From Arthrobacter sp. 131MFCol6.1 (lineage in GTDB: Bacteria > Actinomycetota > Actinomycetes > Actinomycetales > Micrococcaceae): 64,000 nt of DNA. Each line of letters begins with the position of its first letter. Within the stretch, counting starts at the first letter, position 1. This document shows, one piece after another, positions 55,001 through 64,000 of the stretch. Made by a program: the position numbers and the translations under genes. The DNA is taken from contig NZ_KB895549.1 in assembly GCF_000374925.1 (NCBI RefSeq), positions 1 to 64,000 on the forward strand, read 5' to 3'. Below the pieces are notes generated by a model. The model saw only the letters and a program-made list of their open reading frames with translations, did no database searches and had not been told where the DNA came from.

Positions 55001-56473
55001 ACTGCCCTGACCCGCAGGACCTCCCGGATCGCCCGGTCCGCCTGGAGCGCCCGGACTCCCGGGATCGCCGGTACTGCCGGGACCGCCCGGACCGGCAGCG
55101 AGCAGGGCCGCGGTGGTGGCGTCATTTGCGGACAGTGTGACGCCGGGCAGGAAACGCGCTGGCAACGGCACCGTGTCCGCCGGGCCGTGCAGCAGCAGGC
55201 GGGTGCTGCCCGCCAGAGGATAGGCGGCCAGTTGCAGGATGAACGAGCGCATCAGCCCGGCCGTCGCGGGCGCGGGGCCGTGGACAGTCACCACTGCCGG
55301 GACCGGGTCCAAGGTCAGGGGCACTTGGCCGAGCGGGGGTGGCCGGAAGCCGGAGTCGGGTGGTTCAAGCCGGATATTCGCCCTCTGGTCCGCCAGCCCC
55401 AGCCGCAGGCAGATATCCGGCGGCTCCCCGTGACGTGCACGGGCCGCCGGGGGTACCGCGGCCGCGCAACCAATGGTCAGGTCCGCCGCGGACGGTGCGG
55501 CCTGCCGGCGACGTTCCCGGTCCTGCAGGGCGGCCTCCGCCACAGCGGCATGGAGCTCGCGGCGCTGGCGACGGCCCGCAAGGAACGGGACGAGGACGGA
55601 CACGCCAGAGACTGCGGTGAAGGCCAGGAACATCCACATGCCGGTAAGAAGTGCCAGGCCGACGCCGACCAGGAGCGGCAGCACCGCGGCCAGCGCCACG
55701 GCGGCCCGGTGGCCTGGGGCGGCGGCGCCGCGGACAACCAGCGGCGCGGCAACGCTGGAGCCGGCCAGCGATGTCACGGTATCCCCCGCAGCACCGGGTA
55801 CGCCCGGCGGCCCGAGTCGGAGCGAGATGGTGGAATCGCCGCAGCGGATCGAGGACGCCGTCGTCACCGGGGCCATTCGCACTTTCCGGCCATCGACGCT
55901 GGTGCCGTTCACACTGCCGAGGTCCTGGATCGTGACGTCCGAGTCCGCGACGTCCAGGCGCGCGTGCTCCCGGGAGAGCGCAGCATCAGGGATCACGATC
56001 TCGGTGCCGCCGCGTCCGATCCGGAACCGTCCCCGCCGCAGCGCGACAAGCATGCCCGCGCCGGGACCGCTGTCCACGGCGAGCAGCAACGTGGCAGTGT
56101 CCGGTTTGCCCGGCCCGGAGCGGAATGCCGCGACCGATCCGCTCACCAGCCCTGCACCCTCAACCAGCCCAGCGCCCTCAACCAGCCCCGCCCCCTTAGC
56201 CAGCCCGGCACCCCCAACCAGCACCGCCGTATCAACCAGTACGGCACCCTGGACCAGGGGAGGCACGCCAACGGTCATGGCGGCGACCGGCGCTCCCCGG
56301 ACCGACAGCCCACCGGTCCCGTAGCGCCGGGCGACGGCAGCCTCCAGGTCCGCGCCCGGGCACGGGTCGGGGACCTCGACGGACAGCTCAATGAGCTGCC
56401 CGTCCGGCATCGAACCCGCCGCGGGCGCGCTCTGGATCAGGGTGCTGGGCACGAGAGTGCAGTGGTAAATCAT
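51986..56473 (-). CDS. FHA-FtsK/SpoIIIE ATPase, EssC/EccC-like
   Basis: The product has 1495 residues. ATG 56473 follows a perfect AAAGGAGGT ribosome site. A beta-rich N-terminus is followed by a Gly-Ala-Gly-Leu repeat (about 88-111) and an FHA domain (about 146-216, with GRGGTEIVIPDAALSREHAR). Two membrane helices (257-277 and 280-299) follow. A collagen-like Gly-Pro linker (460-507) comes before ATPase 1, with Walker A GTTGSGKSE (679-687) and Walker B LVIVVDEF (781-788). ATPase 2 (about 985-1240) has lost its P-loop Lys. ATPase 3 (from about 1310) keeps GGPGSGKST. The order matches EssC of Firmicutes type VII secretion. No WXG100 or other ESX gene is in the window. Secretion is inferred; a DNA-pumping role is less likely with this order. 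Confidence 0.88.
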   Translation of the reverse strand: MIYHCTLVPSTLIQSAPAAGSMPDGQLIELSVEVPDPCPGADLEAAVARRYGTGGLSVRGAPVAAMTVGVPPLVQGAVLVDTAVLVGGAGLAKGAGLVEGAGLVEGAGLVSGSVAAFRSGPGKPDTATLLLAVDSGPGAGMLVALRRGRFRIGRGGTEIVIPDAALSREHARLDVADSDVTIQDLGSVNGTSVDGRKVRMAPVTTASSIRCGDSTISLRLGPPGVPGAAGDTVTSLAGSSVAAPLVVRGAAAPGHRAAVALAAVLPLLVGVGLALLTGMWMFLAFTAVSGVSVLVPFLAGRRQRRELHAAVAEAALQDRERRRQAAPSAADLTIGCAAAVPPAARARHGEPPDICLRLGLADQRANIRLEPPDSGFRPPPLGQVPLTLDPVPAVVTVHGPAPATAGLMRSFILQLAAYPLAGSTRLLLHGPADTVPLPARFLPGVTLSANDATTAALLAAGPGGPGSTGDPGSPGAPGGPGDPGGPAGQGSPGGPGSTGTGGPGPGEGFDGGFLILWDTPARSGAPPGPDAAGAPTGPGAAGAGPAFRAMAAAHGWKVIECSPEPGPGVHPGIVLGRRGALIRTGSLPLDFVPDLVPAEVFDRFCRGFSATRRTPATPPPAIPQHCSLADVLPLSASDISRRWSRSGTEAGLGTPVGAAIRGIVRIDLKADGPHFLVAGTTGSGKSEFLRTLAAGLAASHPPDRVNLLFIDFKGGSGLGPLTGLPHCVGMLTDLGATQVERTLVSLRAEVRRREELLARANAPDLTAYEASPAAGPPVPYLVIVVDEFRILVDEAPGALSELMRIAAIGRSLGIHLVMATQRPQGALNADIRANVTTCIALRVQSGSESFDIMGSGLAAAIPIGRPGRAYLIRGAQAPEEFQTAALTPRTAPQAEGTITVRTVTDELTRPPAAAGSRGGGSGGRDADDGAAPTPVPVPVPTPAQGTAALIDSAIAIWEDLGARRPRRPVADPLPALLPHPGPGHAERDTVRLGRVDLPELQGVAELGWSPAVHGHLGLVGAEAGAGDPVLALAVDQLLAGSVESHLYILDATGAFSGAAAEPRVGAVAGLQEVRRAARVLRRVAEEATSRLGTPAGGPRSGLVLVLSGWGAWVSAFRSGPLAWAEDLVHDIVRDGSRAGITVIVSGGRELVTARFFAGLPNRIFFPLGSTDEGRLAWPRLPALEPVPGRVAVFGAFVPTPLATGHAAQLFEPAAAGGRHATGAAVSTSPFRVDALPGLVTVDEVLAQCGSSGPGQRIPAPAAGSSALPGTADVPVPAAALVLGVGGDELRPQQIQLPPGGVLAVLGGPGSGKSTLLAALPGMNPACAWLAPRPGTDSGQYWSGLHASALAGTLDRSAIALADDADLLSPEANRALASLNSLGWRVILTAGFGPAFGQRVDLAATVRGQGRAVLIRPRGPMDSEPFGVRFDPEHSPPPGRAVIISDGRATPVQLAAPRPAVRPESLRSNGGAERISSGRHAARDGPLQGGRGSGCP

Positions 56474-59959
<3,486 letters not shown>

Positions 59960-59960
59960 C

Positions 59961-60842
59961 GTGACAACCACGATTTCCGGGGAATTGACCCGCCCGGGTC
60001 TCGGTGGTGGATTTCGGGATCTTCGCCAGTCCAGTTTTCTGCTGAAACTGCTGGTCCGGAAGGAACTGAAAGTCCGCTACCGCGGCTCCGTTCTGGGTCT
60101 CCTCTGGTCCTATGTGAAGCCCGCCGTGCAGTTCATCGTGTTCTATGTGGCCTTGGGCGTCTTCCTGGGCCTGGAACGCAGTGCACGCAACCCGGACGGC
60201 CTCTCGAACTATGCCGTGTATCTCTTCTCCGGAATCGTGCTGATCAACTTCTTCTCCGAAGCCCTCGGGAACTCCGCGCGATCGATCGTGAACAACGGCA
60301 ACCTGATCAAGAAGATCTATCTTCCCCGGGAGCTGTTTCCGGTGGCGTCGGTCTGGGTGTCGGCCGTGCATTTCTTCCCCCAGCTCGTTGTCCTGGTGAT
60401 CGGATGCGTCGTTGCCGGGTGGCATCCGGACGCGTTCCAGCTCTTGGCTGCGGTAGGCGGTTTCGCCATTGTGGGCTTCCTGGCCACTGGGCTCGGGCTG
60501 TTGTTCGGGGCCGCCAACGTATATTTCCGTGATTCGGAAAACCTCGTTGACATGCTCCTGATGGTGGCGACCTGGGCATCGCCCGTCATGTACTCCTGGA
60601 CGATGGTGGAATCAAAGCTGGGCCCGGGGTTCTTCGCCCTCTACCAGGCAAACCCCATCACGGTGGGCGTCGAGCTGTTCCACTATGCCTTCTGGTACCC
60701 CACAACTGACGGTTCGGCCGCGATGCCGCCGAACCTGTTCAGTCTGTGGCTGCCGGTCGGCATGGTCATTTCGCTGGTGGTCCTGGCTCTGGGACAGCTA
60801 ACTTTTCGGCGGCTTGAAGGCCGCTTTGCCCAGGAGCTCTAA
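59961..60842 (+). CDS. Polysaccharide ABC exporter permease (Wzm type)
   Basis: The product has 293 residues and begins at GTG 59961, one base after the glfT2 stop. About six membrane helices and the ABC-2 signature LKLLVRKELKVRYRGSVLGL near the N-terminus are present. Its partner ATPase begins at the next base after its stop. It resembles Rv3783 (RfbD) and O-antigen exporters, which move lipid-linked galactan across the membrane. Confidence 0.93.
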   Translation: MTTTISGELTRPGLGGGFRDLRQSSFLLKLLVRKELKVRYRGSVLGLLWSYVKPAVQFIVFYVALGVFLGLERSARNPDGLSNYAVYLFSGIVLINFFSEALGNSARSIVNNGNLIKKIYLPRELFPVASVWVSAVHFFPQLVVLVIGCVVAGWHPDAFQLLAAVGGFAIVGFLATGLGLLFGAANVYFRDSENLVDMLLMVATWASPVMYSWTMVESKLGPGFFALYQANPITVGVELFHYAFWYPTTDGSAAMPPNLFSLWLPVGMVISLVVLALGQLTFRRLEGRFAQEL

Positions 60843-61568
60843 ATGGCAAACGCGATTGAAGTTTCCAATGTCAGCAAGGAGTTCGTGCTCCGCCACACCC
60901 GTTCCATCAAAGAGGCGGTTGTCTGGCTCGTGAAGGGCCGCAAGGGTGATCTTTCCAAGAAGTTCCACGCCCTGAAGGACGTCTCCCTGATGGTGGAAAC
61001 GGGGGAGACCGTGGCGCTGCTCGGCCTCAACGGCTCCGGCAAGTCCACCCTGCTCAAGCACATCTCCGGCGTGATGCTCCCGGATTCCGGCAGCGTGTAT
61101 ACGCGTGGCCGCGTGGCCGGGCTGATCGAGGTGGGGGCGGGTTTCCATCCTGACCTGTCCGGCCGCGACAACGTGTACCTCAATGGAGCGATCCTGGGGA
61201 TGACGGAGAAGCAGATCAACGAACGCTTCGACGCGATCGTCGAATTCTCCGAGATCGGCGAATTCATCGACACGGAAGTCAAGTTCTATTCGTCCGGCAT
61301 GTACCTGCGCCTGGCGTTTTCCGTGGCCGTCCACACCGACCCCGAGGTCTTCCTGATCGACGAGATCCTCGCCGTCGGAGATGAACCGTTCCAGCGCAAG
61401 TGCATAGCCAAGATTCAGGAGCTGGCCGGGCACGGCAAGACACTGGTGGTTGTCAGCCACGACCTTGACCTGGTGTCGCGCATCTGCGCCCGGGGTGTCT
61501 ATCTCGAGCATGGCAACGTATTATTCGACGGACCTATTGATGAGGCCGTTGCCCGGCTGCGGGCCTAG
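60843..61568 (+). CDS. Polysaccharide ABC exporter ATPase (Wzt type)
   Basis: The product has 241 residues from ATG 60843. Walker A is GLNGSGKST, the signature region YSSGMYLRLAFSVAVHTDPE and Walker B VFLIDEILAVGDE. It lacks the C-terminal carbohydrate-binding domain of some Wzt proteins, so it belongs to the type that exports without terminal-sugar recognition. With the preceding permease it is homologous to Rv3781 and exports the polymer made by GlfT2. A perfect hairpin terminator follows. Confidence 0.94.
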   Translation: MANAIEVSNVSKEFVLRHTRSIKEAVVWLVKGRKGDLSKKFHALKDVSLMVETGETVALLGLNGSGKSTLLKHISGVMLPDSGSVYTRGRVAGLIEVGAGFHPDLSGRDNVYLNGAILGMTEKQINERFDAIVEFSEIGEFIDTEVKFYSSGMYLRLAFSVAVHTDPEVFLIDEILAVGDEPFQRKCIAKIQELAGHGKTLVVVSHDLDLVSRICARGVYLEHGNVLFDGPIDEAVARLRA

Positions 61569-61599
61569 GCGGTACCGCAGCCGGTGACGGCAGCGCAGC

Positions 61600-61634
61600 T
61601 GAAGGGACCATGTCCACTGGACATGGTCCCTTCA
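61600..61634 (+). terminator. Terminator of the galactan cluster
   Basis: Arms 61600-61615 and 61619-61634 pair over 16 bp around a short ACT loop (14 bp with a 7-base loop if the two closing pairs open). It lies 31 bp after the ATPase stop codon. A weak T-rich stretch follows. Confidence 0.8.
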
Positions 61635-61668
61635 GGTTCCCGGCAAGCGCACATAGCGCAAAATAACG

Positions 61669-63858
61669 ATGACGTTGTTTGAACACAGAAAGAGAACCGT
61701 GACCTCTTTGCCGTCGGCGGCTGTCCTGCCCCAGCCCCAGGGTTCCCCCGAGCGTACCGGCCCCGCCGGCCCTGCGGGCGCTTCCAGCGCGGGAAGGAAC
61801 GGCCGGCGACTGGACATCCAGGGGCTGCGCACCCTGGCGGTGGGCATGGTGATCATATATCACGTCTGGCCCGGTATTCTCCCCGGCGGCTTTGTCGGCG
61901 TCGACGTCTTTTTCGTCATCTCCGGCTTCCTGATCGTGGGATCGCTCGTCCAGGAACTGGCGCGTACCGGACGCATCCGGCTCTCCATCTTCTACGCGAA
62001 ACGGATCAGGCGCCTGCTGCCCGCTGCCACCACGGTTCTGCTGGCGACCATGCTGGGCGCCGTGGTCCTGCTCCCGCAGAACCGTTGGCAGTCCATTTCC
62101 CTGGACGTCATCATGTCCGCCCTGCAAGTGCAGAACTGGAACCAGGCCTTCAGCGTGGACAGCTACGCCGCGGCGACCGCCCTGGTGTCCCCGGTGCAGC
62201 ACTTCTGGTCCCTGGCGGTGGAGGAACAGTTCTACCTGATCATTCCTGTCATCCTGCTGGCGGGAGTGGCCGTCACGGTGAAACGTCGCCTCCGGATCGA
62301 AACCGTCTCCTTATGGATCCTGGTGGTGGTGTCGGTGGCGTCCTTCGTCCACAGCGTCGTCTTCTCGTCCGCCCAGCACGACATGGCGTACTTTGCGACC
62401 ACTACGCGGATCTGGGAGCTGGGCGCCGGGGGCATCGGCGCCCTGCTGATTCCCAAATTGCGCCTGGGCCCGGTGCGGGCGTGGCTTTCGGGCTGGATCG
62501 GTTTGGGCGTGATCGTCTTTTCCGCGATGGCCCTCTCCGTTGCGATGGACTTCCCGGGCAGCATCGCCCTCCTGCCCGTCGCGGGGACATTCCTGCTGCT
62601 CACAGCCGGTTCGCCGGCGGCCGGACCGGCCACTCCGGGCAGCCCGGTCGGCTACTCGGCAAGCCGGGTCCTCAGCCTGCGGCCAGTGACCTACATCGGT
62701 GATCTTTCGTACTCCTTGTACCTGTGGCATTGGCCCGTCGTCGTGTTCTACGTCTTCCACCTCGGCCGGGCCCCGGGCGTCTTCCAGGGCACCGCGATGG
62801 TGGCCATCAGCCTGGCGCTGGCGGCCGCCTCGTACCACCTCGTCGAGCAGAAGTTCCGGCACGCGCCGGCCGTCCAGGGGCCGTCGCCGCGGCCTGGACG
62901 GTCGGGATTGCTGCGCCGGAACGCCTTCGTCCTGGCGGCAGGACTGCTCGTGGCGTCGACGGTGGCGGCTGCGGTGCCGTGGGGCGTCGTCGAAGCCAAG
63001 TCGCAGCAGCTGAGCGGGGCCTTGGATTTGCGCGACTATCCTGGCGCGACGGCGTTTGATCCCGTCCGGCCCGCCGCCGTCCCCGACGGCGTGCCCGTCC
63101 GGCCCGATCCCGCCGTCGCCATGAAGGATGTGCCCCTGACCTGGACGGAGACGTGCGGGAAATTCAATCCGGCCGTCACCGGGGCCGACCAATGCGTCTT
63201 CGGCGCGCCGGACGCCACCCAAACGGTGGTCGTCGTCGGGGACTCACACGCCGCGCAGTACGTGGATCCGCTCGTGATTGCCGGCGCAGCCGGGGGCTGG
63301 AAGGTGCAGGCCATGGTCCGGAACGGTTGCCCCTTCACGGCAGCGCCGGCGATGAATGGCACCACGGTGTACCGCAGTTGCTCCGAACAGAACAAGGCCA
63401 CGTTGCTGCGCATCCTGCAGGTGCGGCCGCGGTTGGTGGTGGTATCGGGAATGGCGCCGGCCGGCTACCGCGAAGCCCTCAACTGGACGTGGGGCAGCCC
63501 GGAACAACTCGTCAAAGGCTACGTCCAGCTCTTGAAGCCGCTCCGGGAAGCCGGGATCCGCGTGGCTGTGGTGCCTGACACGCCGTATCCGGATTTTTCG
63601 GCGCCGGACTGCGTTCAGGTCAACGGACGGGATGCGCCCGAGTGCCAGTTCACGGCATCCGACGCCGCCGCAGACCCCCTGCAGCTGGCCGGAGCACTCG
63701 TGCCCGGCGTCGAGGTTCTTGATATGTCCGCCTACTTTTGCCGGCAGGGAATCTGCCCGGCCGTCATCGGCAACGTGCTCGTGTACCGGGACAACCATAT
63801 GACCAACACCTTTGCCAAGACGCTGGCACCGGCGCTGGCCCGGCAGCTCAGCTTCTAG
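61669..63858 (+). CDS. Acyltransferase 3 / SGNH-domain O-acyltransferase (OafA-like)
   Basis: The product has 729 residues from ATG 61669; a GTG at 61699 with AGAAAGAGA before it is an alternative 10 residues shorter. The acyltransferase 3 domain (about 45-390, ten helices) begins RRLDIQGLRTLAVGMVIIYH and has GFVGVDVFFVISGFLIVGSL and the conserved HFWSLAVEEQFYL. The C-terminal SGNH domain has GDSHAAQYVDPL and the DNHMTN Asp-His pair. Such enzymes add acetyl or other acyl groups to polysaccharides or peptidoglycan. The galactan cluster upstream suggests that polymer as substrate, but this is inference. Confidence 0.92.
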   Translation: MTLFEHRKRTVTSLPSAAVLPQPQGSPERTGPAGPAGASSAGRNGRRLDIQGLRTLAVGMVIIYHVWPGILPGGFVGVDVFFVISGFLIVGSLVQELARTGRIRLSIFYAKRIRRLLPAATTVLLATMLGAVVLLPQNRWQSISLDVIMSALQVQNWNQAFSVDSYAAATALVSPVQHFWSLAVEEQFYLIIPVILLAGVAVTVKRRLRIETVSLWILVVVSVASFVHSVVFSSAQHDMAYFATTTRIWELGAGGIGALLIPKLRLGPVRAWLSGWIGLGVIVFSAMALSVAMDFPGSIALLPVAGTFLLLTAGSPAAGPATPGSPVGYSASRVLSLRPVTYIGDLSYSLYLWHWPVVVFYVFHLGRAPGVFQGTAMVAISLALAAASYHLVEQKFRHAPAVQGPSPRPGRSGLLRRNAFVLAAGLLVASTVAAAVPWGVVEAKSQQLSGALDLRDYPGATAFDPVRPAAVPDGVPVRPDPAVAMKDVPLTWTETCGKFNPAVTGADQCVFGAPDATQTVVVVGDSHAAQYVDPLVIAGAAGGWKVQAMVRNGCPFTAAPAMNGTTVYRSCSEQNKATLLRILQVRPRLVVVSGMAPAGYREALNWTWGSPEQLVKGYVQLLKPLREAGIRVAVVPDTPYPDFSAPDCVQVNGRDAPECQFTASDAAADPLQLAGALVPGVEVLDMSAYFCRQGICPAVIGNVLVYRDNHMTNTFAKTLAPALARQLSF

Positions 63859-63880
63859 CCCACGGCCGCGGGGCGGGCGC

Positions 63881-63906
63881 CGGGGCAGGCTGCGGAACCT
63901 GCCCCG
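63881..63906. terminator. GC hairpin between converging genes
   Basis: CGGGGCAGG (63881-63889) and CCTGCCCCG (63898-63906) pair over 9 bp with an 8-base loop. It separates the acyltransferase gene from a converging gene at the window edge. There is no T-run. Confidence 0.45.
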
Positions 63907-63930
63907 CGGCGGCAGGGCAGGCTGCTGGGT

Positions 63931-64000
63931 TCAGTTCCCGCAGGCGGTGACTTTGTAGAGCTTCGCCTCGCCCTGGCTGTCGATGAGCTGCACGCCGGGG
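63931..64000 (-). CDS. C-terminal end of an unidentified gene (rest outside window)
   Basis: Reading leftward from the edge, the minus strand encodes about 22 residues, PGVQLIDSQGEAKLYKVTAC then GN and a TGA at 63933-63931. Codon use suits a real C-terminus, and the converging hairpin supports an end here. The family cannot be told from so few residues. Confidence 0.45.
   Translation of the reverse strand, partial: PGVQLIDSQGEAKLYKVTACGN

Overview
The window is a GC-rich, gene-dense actinobacterial chromosome segment that looks like Arthrobacter/Pseudarthrobacter (Micrococcaceae). The evidence is the family set (MtrAB-LpqB, WhiB1, RskA/SigK, Rv3235-like protein, large NAD-glutamate dehydrogenase, PdtaS-like kinase), frequent GTG/TTG starts and several apparently leaderless genes. 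No rRNA, tRNA, CRISPR array, prophage or insertion sequence was seen. Species assignment is inference. About 50 protein genes are supported. Both window edges cut a gene.

Layout. 0-5 kb: envelope stress pair (PspA, TPM-domain protein) and an HtrA/DegP-type protease. 5-7.8 kb: electron transfer flavoprotein etfBA with a PIG-L deacetylase. 7.8-9.9 kb: gluconate kinase and permease, closed by a long nested terminator. 10-12.3 kb: anti-sigma RskA, SigK and TrmL. 12.3-16.7 kb: DnaJ-domain protein, lipid kinase, DoxX protein divergent from a Cys-bearing HTH regulator, and an EamA transporter. 16.8-20.7 kb: cysteine desulfurase and MnmA, which supply sulfur for tRNA thiolation, flanking an FAD oxidoreductase. 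20.9-26.5 kb: a peptide-type ABC importer. 26.7-28.9 kb: chorismate mutase, a MetE-like protein with no cysteine, and a DUF4166 protein. 29-39.6 kb: mtrA-mtrB-lpqB, comF, hpf, a YcaQ-like gene and secA, in the order of the M. tuberculosis Rv3246c-Rv3240c block. 39.8-44.4 kb: a little-known envelope locus (Rv3235-like, LysM membrane protein, a duplicated beta-barrel-like protein, BldC-like DNA binder, SAF/CpaB-like and CpaE-like proteins). 44.4-51.2 kb: NAD-glutamate dehydrogenase, PdtaS-like histidine kinase and convergent whiB1. 51.5-56.5 kb: a small membrane protein and a huge FHA-FtsK (EssC/EccC-like) ATPase. 56.8-61.6 kb: galactofuranan genes glf, glfT2 and a Wzm/Wzt exporter, followed by an acyltransferase.

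How the parts fit. Much of the window serves the envelope: protein export (SecA), envelope sensing (MtrAB, PspA, SigK/RskA), quality control (HtrA), polysaccharide synthesis and export (Glf, GlfT2, Wzm/Wzt, acyltransferase), and an orphan type VII-like ATPase. The most novel regulatory signal is a run of five exact 10-bp direct repeats (41301-41350), next to a LysM gene and 0.7 kb from a BldC-like gene. Two CRP-type sites (before whiB1 and before the peptide importer), a three-copy operator in the doxX/HTH-regulator gap, and eight candidate leaderless starts also stand out. All functional assignments rest on reading motifs and neighbours. No searches were run.
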